Positions 14,425 through 24,275 of a stretch of DNA of 38,174 nucleotides are shown piece after piece. Both the position numbers and the translations under genes were made by a program. This DNA comes from Lachnospiraceae bacterium. GTDB lineage: Bacteria; Bacillota; Clostridia; Lachnospirales; Lachnospiraceae. The stretch covers positions 1 through 38,174 of the forward strand of contig JAILEQ010000109.1 of NCBI GenBank assembly GCA_024687305.1, in the 5' to 3' direction. The notes beneath the pieces are model-generated. The model was not told where the DNA came from and ran no database searches. It saw only the letters and a list, made by a program, of their open reading frames with translations. How positions within the stretch are numbered: the stretch's first letter is position 1; each line of letters starts with the position of its first letter.

Positions 14425-15324
14425 ATGGAATTAAGACATTTAAGGTATTTTCTTGCGGTCTGTGAGGAAATGAACTTCACAAAAGCGGCTCAAAAGCTGA
14501 TGATAGCGCAACCCCCGCTATCAAGACAGATAAAAGATCTGGAAGAAGAACTGGGTACGCCTTTGTTTATAAGAGATCACCATATGCTTCAGCTTACGGA
14601 AGAAGGCATAGCCTTCAGAACTTATGCCAATCGTATAGTCACTCTTGCGGACAGATCGGTGGAGGATATAAAAGAAACGCATTCGGGTCTCAGGGGAACC
14701 ATATATATAGCCGAAGTTGAAGGAAAAGCGCCGCGTATTCTTTCTTCATACATATCTTCATTTATGGAAAAGTATCCCGATGTTCAATATACGATATGGA
14801 ACGGAAACTCCGATGATGTTACTCAGCGAGTTCGAAACGGTCTTGCGGATATCGCCATAATAATGGAACCTTTCGATCCTCAGGGTTTTCACAGCATTCC
14901 TTTGTATACGGAGCCCTGGATAGCAATGTTTTCGTCAAAGCATCCTTTGGCAAAAACAAAAGGAAAGACGATACCCCTTGAAAAGCTGGCAGATTATAAA
15001 CTGATCATTCCCTCCAGAGGTTCGAGACTTCAGGAGATAACCGACTGGTTTGCACCCCTTAAGATAACTCCCAAAATAAGAGCCAAGATAGCCAATGCCA
15101 CCACCGCGTACGAGCTTTGCCAAAAGAATGTGGGTGTGGCAATATATCCGGCGGCCGCGGCAGATCTTATACACGATGAGAACGTGTTGATAAGAGAGAT
15201 CACAAACCCCGAGAAGAAAGCGGCTTATGTGCTCATTTATCCGGACAATCACCCTCTTTCACCCGCGGCGGACAAGTTCGTGGAAAATATCTCTGCGCTT
15301 GGATCTGCGGATAAGGTTTTGTAA
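14425..15324 (+). CDS. LysR family transcriptional regulator
   Basis: A 299-residue regulator of standard LysR length. The N-terminal winged helix-turn-helix is plain: MELRHLRYFLAVCEEMNFTK, followed by AAQKLMIAQPPLSRQIKDLE (residues about 21-40). Residues 90-295 form a two-lobed, effector-binding domain of the periplasmic-binding-protein type. It starts after TGGAGG at normal spacing. Its immediate divergent neighbour is the 22-codon ORF, the obvious candidate target. Effector unknown. The next genes, a histidine kinase and response regulator, are separated by 113 bases and probably have their own promoter. Confidence 0.92.
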   Translation: MELRHLRYFLAVCEEMNFTKAAQKLMIAQPPLSRQIKDLEEELGTPLFIRDHHMLQLTEEGIAFRTYANRIVTLADRSVEDIKETHSGLRGTIYIAEVEGKAPRILSSYISSFMEKYPDVQYTIWNGNSDDVTQRVRNGLADIAIIMEPFDPQGFHSIPLYTEPWIAMFSSKHPLAKTKGKTIPLEKLADYKLIIPSRGSRLQEITDWFAPLKITPKIRAKIANATTAYELCQKNVGVAIYPAAAADLIHDENVLIREITNPEKKAAYVLIYPDNHPLSPAADKFVENISALGSADKVL

Positions 15325-15437
15325 GTGTTGATTTATACTTTTTTAATGATTGTTTCCGATGTTTTATGAAATATCGTTACTTTGATGTGATATTATGATT
15401 ATTAAGCAAATGAGCTTTATTCGTAAGAGGATTTGAT

Positions 15438-16577
15438 ATGAAGTTTAAGACAAGGCTTTATATAACATTTGCATCGATAGCTGCACTGCCGATCATGCTT
15501 TTTACACTGTGCTTTATCGTTGTGGGAAAAGTAATGATCAGATTACGACAGACCGGAGGCGTGGATACGGTATCGGATCTCGTTCCCAAGAGCATCCTGG
15601 TGTCGTTGTGGATCTCGTTTTTCATAATCCTTTTCATCATAGCGTGTCTTTTGACCAGATGGATCGGAAAAGGAGTTTTTTCGCCCATAAACGATCTGGG
15701 CTTCGGGCTTAAACAGGTTGCGGACGGAAATTTCGACTATGCATTGGATCCCGACAGCGTAAAGGGTGAAGTCAAAGAACTTTACAAAAGCTATGAAGAG
15801 ATGCGCTTAAGGCTCAAAGAAAGCGCGGGGGAGAAGATCGAGAGCGAAGACAACAACAGGGAATTGATCACAAACATATCCCACGATCTTAAAACTCCCA
15901 TCACCGCAATAAAAGGATACGTTGAAGGTATCATGGACGGTGTGGCCGACTCTCCCGAAAAGATGGAGAAGTACATTAAGACCATCTACAACAAGGCAAA
16001 CGATATGGACAGGCTCATAAACGAGCTTACGATATATTCAAAGATAGACACGAACCGAATACCTTACACTTTCTTAAGACTGAACGTAGCCGATTACTTC
16101 AACGACTGTGTCGAGGAAGTCGGAGTCGAGCTTGAATCCAAGGGCATTGAGCTTAACTATACAAACCTTGTGGATTCTCAGACGAGGATAATAGCGGATC
16201 CTGAGCAGCTTAAACGTGTCATCAACAACATAATCTCCAACTCCGTTAAATATATGGACAAGGAGAAAGAAAAAAGCATCATAGACATCAGGATACTTGA
16301 TGAGGCCGATGCGATAAAAGTTGAGATAGAAGATAACGGTCGTGGCATTGCGGCCAAAGATCTTCCCAATATATTCGACAGATTTTACCGTTCCGATTCT
16401 TCAAGAAATTCAAGCAAGGGCGGAAGCGGCATAGGTCTTTCGATAGTCAAGAAGATAGTGGAAGATCACGGCGGATACATTTATGCGACCAGCAAAGAGG
16501 GTGAAGGCACATGTATGCATTTCATCATCAGAAAGTATGAGGAGAAAAAAGACGATGAGCAGAATATTGATAATTGA
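15438..16577 (+). CDS. Two-component sensor histidine kinase
   Basis: A 379-residue membrane kinase. Two transmembrane segments (about 9-31 and 52-74) enclose a very short extracytoplasmic loop of about 20 residues, so it likely senses the membrane, a partner protein or a small peptide rather than binding a large ligand. A HAMP-like linker (about 75-127) precedes the HisKA domain with phosphorylated H149 in NISHDLKTPIT. The ATPase domain has the N-box IISNSVKYMDK, G1 box DNGRGI and G2 GGSGIGLSIVKK. The gene overlaps the response regulator by 23 bases. The 15325-15437 gap holds several TATTAT-like boxes but no convincing -35. Confidence 0.92.
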   Translation: MKFKTRLYITFASIAALPIMLFTLCFIVVGKVMIRLRQTGGVDTVSDLVPKSILVSLWISFFIILFIIACLLTRWIGKGVFSPINDLGFGLKQVADGNFDYALDPDSVKGEVKELYKSYEEMRLRLKESAGEKIESEDNNRELITNISHDLKTPITAIKGYVEGIMDGVADSPEKMEKYIKTIYNKANDMDRLINELTIYSKIDTNRIPYTFLRLNVADYFNDCVEEVGVELESKGIELNYTNLVDSQTRIIADPEQLKRVINNIISNSVKYMDKEKEKSIIDIRILDEADAIKVEIEDNGRGIAAKDLPNIFDRFYRSDSSRNSSKGGSGIGLSIVKKIVEDHGGYIYATSKEGEGTCMHFIIRKYEEKKDDEQNIDN

Positions 16578-17247
16578 GGACGAAGAAGCCATTGCGGATC
16601 TTGAAAAAGATTATCTTGAACTAAGTGATTTCACGGTAGAGATAGCCTCCGACGGTATCGAGGGCGAGAAGAAGGCCTTAAGCGAAGATTACGATCTTAT
16701 AGTCTTAGACCTTATGCTTCCGGGTAAAGACGGCTTCGAAGTATGCCGTTCCATAAGAGACAAGAAAAACGTTCCGATACTCATGGTATCGGCCAAGAAA
16801 GATGATATCGACAAGATAAGAGGTCTGGGTCTGGGCGCCGACGATTACATGACAAAGCCTTTCAGCCCCAGTGAACTTGTTGCCAGAGTAAAGGCGCATC
16901 TTGCAAGATACGAAAGACTTGTAAATACGAACGCAAAGCCCGAGAACAAGATCATAGAGATAAGAGGTCTTAAGATAGACAAGACCGCAAGACGAGTATG
17001 GGTGGACGGAGAAGAAAAACAGTTCACCACAAAGGAATTCGATCTTCTTACCTTCCTTGCCGAGAATCCCAATCATGTATATACAAAAGACGAGCTTTTC
17101 AGGGAGATCTGGGATATGGAATCGATCGGTGATATCGCCACCGTAACCGTGCATATCAAGAAGATACGTGAAAAGATCGAGTTCGATTCATCCAACCCCC
17201 AGTATATAGAGACCATATGGGGCGTTGGATACAGATTCAAAATATAA
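16555..17247 (+). CDS. OmpR/PhoB-type response regulator
   Basis: A 230-residue regulator with a receiver domain (1-120) and a winged-helix DNA-binding domain (about 130-229). Acidic pocket residues D9/E10 and phosphorylated D52 (LIVLDLMLPG) are present, followed by S79/K81 in VSAKK and K-P of TKPFSP near 101. The C-terminal half has EFDLLTFLAENPNHVYTKDE and ends VGYRFKI, typical of OmpR-type proteins. I use the ATG at 16555, within the kinase gene and after AGGAG; the frame could extend to 16483, but the earlier residues do not fit a receiver domain. Cognate to the overlapping kinase; the target genes are not identifiable. Confidence 0.93.
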   Translation: MSRILIIEDEEAIADLEKDYLELSDFTVEIASDGIEGEKKALSEDYDLIVLDLMLPGKDGFEVCRSIRDKKNVPILMVSAKKDDIDKIRGLGLGADDYMTKPFSPSELVARVKAHLARYERLVNTNAKPENKIIEIRGLKIDKTARRVWVDGEEKQFTTKEFDLLTFLAENPNHVYTKDELFREIWDMESIGDIATVTVHIKKIREKIEFDSSNPQYIETIWGVGYRFKI

Positions 17248-17261
17248 ACAATGATAATATT

Positions 17262-17342
17262 CGCCCCATATGGTCTGATGGTCATTCGATGCGCAGCAGC
17301 AAAGCTGCGCGCGGCAGAATCAGAGATTCTGCTGATGGGGCG
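17262..17342. repeat. Nested three-stem palindromic element
   Basis: Outer arms CGCCCCAT (17262-17269) and ATGGGGCG (17335-17342) enclose two hairpins. The first is GCGCAGC/GCTGCGC (17291-17297 with 17304-17310). The second is GCAGAATC/GATTCTGC (17314-17321 with 17325-17332). All stems are perfect. The element fills most of the gap between the response regulator and the pseudouridine synthase. It could be a structured RNA in a shared transcript or a repeated palindromic element. Confidence 0.7.
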
Positions 17343-17369
17343 TTGGGTACCGCTTCAAGATCTGAGCCT

Positions 17370-18023
17370 ATGGAAAACATAAAAGTTCTATATGAAGACA
17401 ATGACATAATCGTAGTGAACAAGCCTGCGGGGCTTGCGACCGAAGGCGGGGGAATAAGCGAAAAGGACCTGGAGAGCGAGATGAGAAATTATCTTGCCAA
17501 AAAGAAAGAACCGCCGGAAATCTTTGTTGTGCACAGGCTCGATAAACCGGTGAGCGGTATCGTGGTGCTGGCAAAAAACGCGGGAGCGGCAGCGGTGCTT
17601 TCAAAAAGCCTTTCAGGCGATTCGTTTTCCAAAGAATATAAGGCGGTCGTGTATAAGACCGGTCCGTTGCAAAAAGAAAACGAACTCACTGACTATCTAA
17701 TAAAAGACGTGAAGAATAACGTATCGAGAGTTGCAAAAAGTCCGGGCGAAAAGGGCTCCAAAAAGGCGGTTTTAAAATACAGAGTCGAGAGCGAGGACGA
17801 AAGCAGCGCTGTCCTTAAGATCAGACTTCTGACCGGCAGACATCATCAGATAAGAGTTCAGCTTTCGAATGCAGGTTTCCCGCTTTTGGGTGACAGAAAG
17901 TACGGGAGCAAAGAAAGCATTGAGTATTCGCTCTCAAAGGGCATCAAAGATGTTTTACTGACTGCGTGTGCGCTTTCTTTTGACCATCCTGCAACGGGAG
18001 AACATATGTCGTTTACAATATGA
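17370..18023 (+). CDS. RluA-family pseudouridine synthase
   Basis: A 217-residue enzyme that isomerises uridine to pseudouridine in RNA. The family motif HRLDKPVSGIVVLAKN is at 55-70, with catalytic Asp D58. A further conserved segment, LLTGRHHQIRVQLSNAG, lies near residue 156. There is no N-terminal S4 domain, so it belongs to the shorter branch of the family; whether it acts on rRNA or tRNA is unknown. The ATG at 17370 is chosen since MENIKVLYEDNDIIVVNKP matches the usual beginning of the catalytic domain. The longer frame from 17217 would be translated through the three-stem element. No good Shine-Dalgarno is visible before 17370, so the start is less certain than the identity. Confidence 0.87.
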   Translation: MENIKVLYEDNDIIVVNKPAGLATEGGGISEKDLESEMRNYLAKKKEPPEIFVVHRLDKPVSGIVVLAKNAGAAAVLSKSLSGDSFSKEYKAVVYKTGPLQKENELTDYLIKDVKNNVSRVAKSPGEKGSKKAVLKYRVESEDESSAVLKIRLLTGRHHQIRVQLSNAGFPLLGDRKYGSKESIEYSLSKGIKDVLLTACALSFDHPATGEHMSFTI

Positions 18024-18034
18024 AAGAGCATATA

Positions 18035-18062
18035 AAAACTACCCATCCGGGTAGTTTTTTGT
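18035..18062 (+). terminator. Terminator after the pseudouridine synthase gene
   Basis: AAAACTACCC at 18035-18044 pairs perfectly with GGGTAGTTTT at 18049-18058 across an ATCC loop, followed by further T residues. The A-rich 5' side means it could work in both directions. Confidence 0.88.
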
Positions 18063-18120
18063 TATTATATAGTGTATCGGGGAAAGGGTTTATAACACTA
18101 TCATTTTGGAGTCAATAAGT

Positions 18121-19791
18121 ATGAAGAAAAAACTGTTTTTGGCGGCTTCGTTAATTCTTTCATTGTCAATTTCGGCGTGTGCGCTTCCGTTTGCAAAGGA
18201 TCCGACCCCTTCTGTAAGCGTATCCGACGATACTTCTTCGGATACCGCCACACCGTCTTCTATCAAGCTTCCCGATAAAACAGGATCAAGCGTCGATACG
18301 ACCGTCGATTCCAATTCAAGAGAGCTTACATCCGTAGAGGTCGATTTCTTTACAAAACTCATAATGGAAGATTACGGTTACGGTTTTGTGCAGACTTACT
18401 ATTCCGATGTAAGAGACGCCAATCTTGATACCGTCTTATACGATCTCGGAAGCGGAGATGTTACGGAAGAGCAATACCAAAGAGTTCTTGAACTGACCGG
18501 TGAAGAACAGGTCTACATCCCGATCTTCAGAGTGACCAAATCCGAGATAGACAGTTTCCTTTTAAGAAGGACTGGTTACGAGCTCGATGATTTTCATAAC
18601 TACATGGAAGGCGCCGTATACGATCCCGATGATGACTGTTATTACAGGTTTAAAGGCGATACCAACTTTATTCCTTATATGGTTGAGGACGGTGTGGCAA
18701 TAAACGATTCCATATTTGTTCTTCATGTTGTATATGACAAGTACTTCTACGATCAGGTTGAAGATGACGGATTTGCCGTTACGAGAACAGAAGTTGCAAT
18801 GGAAAAGGTGAACGGAGAATATCACTTCCTTTCCTGCAGACAGATGATCGACGAGAACATGATACCCGACAGATGTTACGAAATAGTATCACCCATATTC
18901 GGAAGATGTCAGTTCTATTCGTACATGCCCACTTCTCCCGACAAGGACGTTTCCTTCAAGATCGTAAAGAACGGCGTTGTTCAGATGGAAGTCGGAAAAT
19001 GGGATAAAAAGAATTTTACCGATTCTCCTTTTGTTTCGGTTGAGGATATAGGTTTCAAAGACTATTCGGGAGACGGATATCCCGATGTCATAGCTGTCTG
19101 CAAATATGCGGACGGAAGTTACAAATATATGTCATTTATGTCAAAATACGCAGGATATCTTTATTACGACGAAGAAATGACCAATGCTCTGTCTTCGCAG
19201 GCTGGGAAGCGTGATTACGATTCGGCATATCAGTTCGCTTTTGAGCACAGCGCCGGAGCGGGTGAGAACTGGCTCGGAGCATATATCGATTACATCAACA
19301 ATTCCGGTGTAAGTGAAAACCATCCGACGTTCTCATTCATGATCCTCGATGATAATGATATTCCCGAACTTGTATGTGTCGGCGACTGTGAAGCCAGCGG
19401 AAACGTCATTGCCACATATTATGACGGAAACGTCAATGAGCTTGTTCTCAACAGACTGTATTTTTCCTACCAGTACGGCTCGGGTCTGTTACTGAGTTCG
19501 GAAGGTCACATGGGATATTACTGGGATATCGTATACGAGTTAAAAGACGGTAAGTTTACGTGTCTTGGTGAGGGAGAATACGAAGAAGATTACAACAATC
19601 CGATCGGTGACGGCGAGTATTCCATGATCTACAAGTGGAACGGTAAAGAAGTCAGCGAAGAAAAGTATAAAGAGAGTTTAAATGATATATATTATACGGG
19701 CTACGGTCTTGACGGATATGATTGGGACAATCTGTTTATGGCCACAGACCTGGAAGATATGTATAACGGAGTAGCTACACCGTTGTTCTGA
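18121..19791 (+). CDS. Hypothetical lipoprotein with Asp-rich repeat-like segments
   Basis: A 556-residue secreted lipoprotein. The signal peptide MKKKLFLAASLILSLSISAC ends in a lipobox with lipidated Cys20. A Ser/Thr/Asp-rich linker follows (about 24-65), then a large domain with no enzyme motif I recognise. Segments DYSGDGYPDVIAVCKY (near 305) and LDDNDIPELVCVGD (near 412) look like calcium-binding or VCBS-type loops, common in surface proteins of gut Firmicutes. I chose the ATG at 18121 with GGAG at 18107-18110; an in-frame TTG at 18106 overlaps that site. A ligand-binding or surface-anchored role is plausible, but no function can be assigned. It is followed 15 bases later by an O-antigen ligase-like gene. 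Confidence 0.72.
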   Translation: MKKKLFLAASLILSLSISACALPFAKDPTPSVSVSDDTSSDTATPSSIKLPDKTGSSVDTTVDSNSRELTSVEVDFFTKLIMEDYGYGFVQTYYSDVRDANLDTVLYDLGSGDVTEEQYQRVLELTGEEQVYIPIFRVTKSEIDSFLLRRTGYELDDFHNYMEGAVYDPDDDCYYRFKGDTNFIPYMVEDGVAINDSIFVLHVVYDKYFYDQVEDDGFAVTRTEVAMEKVNGEYHFLSCRQMIDENMIPDRCYEIVSPIFGRCQFYSYMPTSPDKDVSFKIVKNGVVQMEVGKWDKKNFTDSPFVSVEDIGFKDYSGDGYPDVIAVCKYADGSYKYMSFMSKYAGYLYYDEEMTNALSSQAGKRDYDSAYQFAFEHSAGAGENWLGAYIDYINNSGVSENHPTFSFMILDDNDIPELVCVGDCEASGNVIATYYDGNVNELVLNRLYFSYQYGSGLLLSSEGHMGYYWDIVYELKDGKFTCLGEGEYEEDYNNPIGDGEYSMIYKWNGKEVSEEKYKESLNDIYYTGYGLDGYDWDNLFMATDLEDMYNGVATPLF

Positions 19792-19806
19792 TAAACGGGA
19801 GTTCTT

Positions 19807-21543
19807 ATGAATAAAGGCAGCATAGGAAAACTGAAAAGCCGATTAAATATTGTGGACCTTGCGGGGCTTATCCTCGCATGGTCCGTTATTATTGTGCTTT
19901 TTTGCGTTATGCCTTTGTATCATAAAGACGGCTATTCGATGATCTCCACATTAAAATACAAAGTGATAATGCGATGCGGCTTTTATGCGCTCATAGCCGC
20001 ATCGATCGTTTTTCTTTTTAAGATATTCGATTGTATCATTGAAAAAAAGTTTTATTTATATATCAATAAGGCCAAAGAAACCGATCTTTTCATGATACTC
20101 TTTGTCTTTTTGGGGATAATATCCAATTCATGCTGCACCGTATATTCAGACCTTACCAATCCCGAAGTTCCATGGTTTAAGGAAGGCTCATTATATGGGC
20201 AAAAGGGCTGGTATATGGGCCTTGCTTCATATCTTGTTTTCTTTTTGTTTTATCTCATTCTTTCAAGATGCATGCCGTTTTCAAGATACATATTCATTCC
20301 CGTCATAGCGGTGGCCTTATTCACGTTCTGGTGGGGCATAAACAATGTTTATACTCTGGTACCGAGAGTTACGATCGCCCTTCCGCTCGCACTCGGTCCT
20401 AGGGGGATGTATCTTTCGAAGTTATATTTTGCGCTTGATATGAAATTTGATTACAAATCCGCCGGCGGATTTATCTCAAGCATGGGAAATATCAACTGGT
20501 TTTGCGGTTATACGAGTGTAGTCGCACCGATAATATGGGGCTTATACATTGACGCAAAGAAGAAATGGGAGAAAGCGGTCTTGATCGTATCCGCATTCAT
20601 TTCTTTGCACATGATCATGGTAAACGGCTCCGATTCGGGACTTTTTGCACTCGTTGTCACTATGATCGCCTTGCTTATTTTTGCCATAGGGGACAAAGAA
20701 AAATTATTAAACGATCTTGAGATTCTGGCTGTCATGTTTTTGGCGGGCGCGCTCGTAGGGTTTGTCGACAAGACCGAAAAGATCCCGAGATTATATCGCA
20801 TATCGGTGTTGGAAAAAGTGTACGGATTTCCATCGCTTGTGATGCTTTTTATTGTGATCGCGATCTATGTTTTCTTAAAAGCAAGAAAAGAAAAGTTTAA
20901 CGTAAAGGCAGCTGTGATCGTACGAAACATAGCGATGATCGGAATAGGTGTATCTTTTGTATTGTACGTGATACTTACGGCTGTCAATACCGTTAACGGG
21001 GGAAAAGTGCCGATAATAGGGACAAGGCCGGAGTTTATTTTTTCAGACTCGTGGGGAAGCAGCAGAGGAATTACATGGAAGACCGGACTCAAAGGTTTTT
21101 CGCTCCTGTCAGGCGAGAAAAAGTTCATTGGCTCGGGACCCGATATGTTCTATTACTCGCTTTTGCAGATCCCAAATGAAGAGCTTCAGAAAATGATCGC
21201 GTATTTCGGTGGACAAAGACTTACGAATGCGCATAACGAGTGGATAACTTTACTGGTAAACAACGGAATATTGGGGCTTGGAGCATTTATCGCACTTACA
21301 TTTACAGGTATAAAGAAGTGCTTAACTTATGCAAAAGATCATCCGGGTCTTATATGCGTGGCTCTTTCTTTGATCTCTTATACGGCCAATAACATGTTCA
21401 GTTTTGCGACTATGATGAACACACCTCTTTTCTTTGCCATGCTCGGACTTGGCATGGCGGCTTTAAGAGATAGTGAAAAACCATCACCCCAAAATGTACG
21501 CTCTCATGCCGCCCCGAAGAAGCGCAAGGCTCACAAACATTGA
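19807..21543 (+). CDS. O-antigen ligase/polymerase-like membrane protein
   Basis: A 578-residue polytopic membrane protein with about ten or more hydrophobic segments and a basic C-terminal tail (RSHAAPKKRKAHKH). The segment from about 435 to 500 is the most informative. It contains GSGPDMFYYSLLQ and AHNEWITLLVNNGILGLGAF with H476, the pattern of the Wzy_C/O-antigen ligase family, in which an extracellular loop His acts in glycan transfer from a lipid carrier. Gram-positive members are linked to polymerising or attaching capsule or wall polysaccharides, or sometimes to teichoic acid glycosylation. No other polysaccharide genes are adjacent, apart from the lipoprotein just upstream. The substrate is unknown. 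Confidence 0.75.
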   Translation: MNKGSIGKLKSRLNIVDLAGLILAWSVIIVLFCVMPLYHKDGYSMISTLKYKVIMRCGFYALIAASIVFLFKIFDCIIEKKFYLYINKAKETDLFMILFVFLGIISNSCCTVYSDLTNPEVPWFKEGSLYGQKGWYMGLASYLVFFLFYLILSRCMPFSRYIFIPVIAVALFTFWWGINNVYTLVPRVTIALPLALGPRGMYLSKLYFALDMKFDYKSAGGFISSMGNINWFCGYTSVVAPIIWGLYIDAKKKWEKAVLIVSAFISLHMIMVNGSDSGLFALVVTMIALLIFAIGDKEKLLNDLEILAVMFLAGALVGFVDKTEKIPRLYRISVLEKVYGFPSLVMLFIVIAIYVFLKARKEKFNVKAAVIVRNIAMIGIGVSFVLYVILTAVNTVNGGKVPIIGTRPEFIFSDSWGSSRGITWKTGLKGFSLLSGEKKFIGSGPDMFYYSLLQIPNEELQKMIAYFGGQRLTNAHNEWITLLVNNGILGLGAFIALTFTGIKKCLTYAKDHPGLICVALSLISYTANNMFSFATMMNTPLFFAMLGLGMAALRDSEKPSPQNVRSHAAPKKRKAHKH

Positions 21544-21611
21544 CAAAATAAGGCACAGAGAATACAATTCTAAAAGACTAAAAAAGCGAAAAAACGCTTG
21601 GAGGATAAAAA

Positions 21612-23051
21612 ATGGCAGACAACAAAAAGATGGTGGAAGCGATCACTTCCATGGATGAGGATTTCGCACAATGGTATACCGACATCTGCAAGAAAGCGGA
21701 CCTTTGCGATTATACGAGCGTAAAAGGATGTATGGTATTCAAACCCGCCGGCTATGCGATCTGGGAACTCATTCAGAAACAGATGGACGAAAGATTTAAG
21801 GAGACAGGCGTTGAGAACGTCTATCTTCCCATGTTCATTCCCGAAAGCTTGCTTGAAAAAGAAAAAGATCACGTAGAAGGATTCGCTCCGGAAGTAGCGT
21901 GGGTAACACAGGGCGGGCTTCAGCCTCTTGCCGAAAAGATGTGCGTACGTCCCACTTCAGAGACTCTTTTCTGCGATTTTTATAAAAACGAAGTTCATTC
22001 CTACAGAGATCTTCCCAAGGTTTACAACCAGTGGTGCTCTGTTGTCAGATGGGAAAAAGAAACAAGACCTTTCCTGCGTTCGAGAGAGTTTTTATGGCAG
22101 GAAGGACATACCATTCATGCTACCGCCGAAGAAGCTGAGGAAAGAACCATTCAGATGCTTAACGTTTATGCGGATTTCTGTGAGCAGGTTCTGGCAATTC
22201 CCGTAGTTAAGGGACGAAAGACCGACAAAGAAAAGTTTGCCGGAGCGGAAGCAACTTACACGATCGAAGCACTCATGCACGACGGAAAAGCACTTCAGTC
22301 GGGTACAAGCCACAATTTCGGTGACGGTTTTGCACGTGCTTTTGATATTCAGTATACGGATAAAGATAACACCTTAAAATATGCTCATCAGACTTCGTGG
22401 GGAACAACCACCCGTCTTATCGGTGCCATCATCATGGTTCACGGTGACGATTCGGGACTTAAACTGCCTCCTCTCGTTGCCCCCACTCAGGTCATGATAG
22501 TTCCCATTAAGCAAAAGGCTGAAGGCGTTCTTGATAAGGCATATGAGTTAAAAGATGAATTAAAGAGCAAAGGCTTCAGAGTAAAAGTTGACGATACCGA
22601 CAAGAGTCCGGGATTCAAATTTGCGGAGACGGAAATGCGCGGAGTACCTTTCCGTGTAGAGATCGGCCCCAGAGATATCGAAGAAGGCAAATGCGTGATC
22701 GTAAGACGCGATAACGGCGAAAAGTTTGAATGCGCTATAGTCGACCTTTCATCAAAGATCGAAGAGCTGATCCCCGTAGTACAAAAGGATATGCTTGAAG
22801 CTGCAAGGACCCGTCGCGATTCTCAGACTTATGTGGCGAAGAACTGGGATGAGTTTAAGGGCATTTTTGCCGAGAAGACAGGTTTTGTAAAGGCAATGTG
22901 GTGCGGAAACCGCGAATGCGAAGACAAGATAAAAGAAGAACTTGCGGTTACGAGCCGTTGTATGCCTTTTACACAGGAAAATATCGCAGATACATGCGTA
23001 TGCTGCGGAAAGCCCGCAAAGAAGATGGTTTACTGGGGTAAGGCATATTAA
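21612..23051 (+). CDS. proS: Prolyl-tRNA synthetase (archaeal/eukaryote-like type)
   Basis: Class II aminoacyl-tRNA synthetase that charges tRNA-Pro with proline. The 479-residue length and lack of the internal editing insertion mark the shorter, archaeal/eukaryotic-like form rather than the 570-residue bacterial form. Seen in sequence: the motif 2 region with [16 protein letters not shown] and [20 protein letters not shown] (residues about 113-165), motif 3-like [21 protein letters not shown] near 258, an anticodon-binding domain from about 285, and a C-terminal region with cysteines at WCGNRECED and [11 protein letters not shown] that may bind zinc. Starts after a TTGGAGG site. The gene stands 25 bases before ackA. 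Confidence 0.95.
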   Translation: MADNKKMVEAITSMDEDFAQWYTDICKKADLCDYTSVKGCMVFKPAGYAIWELIQKQMDERFKETGVENVYLPMFIPESLLEKEKDHVEGFAPEVAWVTQGGLQPLAEKMCVRPTSETLFCDFYKNEVHSYRDLPKVYNQWCSVVRWEKETRPFLRSREFLWQEGHTIHATAEEAEERTIQMLNVYADFCEQVLAIPVVKGRKTDKEKFAGAEATYTIEALMHDGKALQSGTSHNFGDGFARAFDIQYTDKDNTLKYAHQTSWGTTTRLIGAIIMVHGDDSGLKLPPLVAPTQVMIVPIKQKAEGVLDKAYELKDELKSKGFRVKVDDTDKSPGFKFAETEMRGVPFRVEIGPRDIEEGKCVIVRRDNGEKFECAIVDLSSKIEELIPVVQKDMLEAARTRRDSQTYVAKNWDEFKGIFAEKTGFVKAMWCGNRECEDKIKEELAVTSRCMPFTQENIADTCVCCGKPAKKMVYWGKAY

Positions 23052-23075
23052 ACAGTTTTTGACGGAGGATTCGAA

Positions 23076-24269
23076 ATGAACGTATTGGTAATCAACTGTG
23101 GCAGTTCGTCACTTAAGTATCAGTTTATCAATTCAGACAGTGAGGAAGTGCTTGCAAAAGGTCTTTGCGAAAGAATAGGAATAGACGGAAGTCAGATCAC
23201 TTATCAGCCTAAGGACGGAGACAAGGAAGTAACCGTTACTCCCATGCCCGACCATACCGTAGCCGTTCAGCTTGTTATCGATATGCTGACAAACGACAAG
23301 ACAGGCGTTGTTAAGTCACTTTCGGATATCGATGCGGTAGGACACAGAATAGTTCATGGCGGCGAGAAGTTTGCTTCGAGCGTGGTTATCAACGATGAAG
23401 TCGTTAAGGCGATCGAGGAATGCAACGATCTTGCACCGTTACACAATCCCGCAAACCTTATCGGTATCAACGCCTGCAAGAAGCTTATGCCGAATGTTCC
23501 GATGGTAGCCGTGTTCGATACGGCATTTCATCAGACCATGCCTCCGAAGGCATACCTTTACGGCATCCCTTACGAATATTACGAGAAGTTTAAGATTCGT
23601 CGTTACGGTTTCCACGGTACGAGCCACGACTATGTTTCAACAGAAGCCGCAAAGTTTCTCGGAAAAGACAGAAAAGACTTAAAGATAATCGTTTGTCACC
23701 TCGGTAACGGCGCATCCATAACCGCTGTGGACAAAGGAAGATCGGTCGATACATCAATGGGTCTTACGCCTCTTGACGGTCTTATCATGGGTACCAGATC
23801 GGGAAGCATCGATCCTGCGATCGTTACTTTCCTTGCCGGAAAGCTTCACACCGATGCCGACGAAGTTATTGAGATCTTAAACAAGAAATCGGGTGTATAC
23901 GGTCTTTCAAAAGTATCGAGCGATTTCAGAGATCTCGAGAAAGCATACAATGAAGGCAACGAGCTTGCCAAAGTAACACTTGAGACATATTCATATCACG
24001 TTGCAAAGTTTATCGGTTCATACGTGGCCGCAATGAACGGTGTCGATGTCATAGCTTACACCGCAGGTGTCGGCGAGAACACATCACTCGTTCGTAAGAT
24101 GGTTTCGGAATACCTTACATATCTTGGCACAAACGTTGATCCCGAGAAGAACAAATTAAGAGGAGAGATGGTAGTTCTTTCCAATCCCGGCTCAAAGGTA
24201 GTTACCATGATAGTTCCCACCAACGAGGAACTTGCGATCTGTCGGGAGACTGTAAGATTGGTAAAATAA
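23076..24269 (+). CDS. ackA: Acetate kinase
   Basis: Transfers the phosphate of acetyl phosphate to ADP, giving acetate and ATP, a main ATP-generating step of saccharolytic anaerobes. The 397-residue length is standard. Conserved segments are MNVLVINCGSSSLKYQF at the N-terminus, VGHRIVHGGEKF near 88, FDTAFHQTMPPKAYLYGIP near 147, RYGFHGTSHDYVS near 175, HLGNGASITAV near 207 and TGVGENTSLVRK-like AGVGENTS near 328. Phosphotransacetylase, the usual upstream partner, is not adjacent; proS is. The final residues match the relic at 1199-1240. Confidence 0.96.
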   Translation: MNVLVINCGSSSLKYQFINSDSEEVLAKGLCERIGIDGSQITYQPKDGDKEVTVTPMPDHTVAVQLVIDMLTNDKTGVVKSLSDIDAVGHRIVHGGEKFASSVVINDEVVKAIEECNDLAPLHNPANLIGINACKKLMPNVPMVAVFDTAFHQTMPPKAYLYGIPYEYYEKFKIRRYGFHGTSHDYVSTEAAKFLGKDRKDLKIIVCHLGNGASITAVDKGRSVDTSMGLTPLDGLIMGTRSGSIDPAIVTFLAGKLHTDADEVIEILNKKSGVYGLSKVSSDFRDLEKAYNEGNELAKVTLETYSYHVAKFIGSYVAAMNGVDVIAYTAGVGENTSLVRKMVSEYLTYLGTNVDPEKNKLRGEMVVLSNPGSKVVTMIVPTNEELAICRETVRLVK

Positions 24270-24275
24270 TAATTT

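Noticed and set aside
17217-17369. N-terminal extension of the pseudouridine synthase
   Set aside because: The 51 extra residues would be read through the three-stem element, overlap the response regulator, and do not resemble an S4 or other domain.
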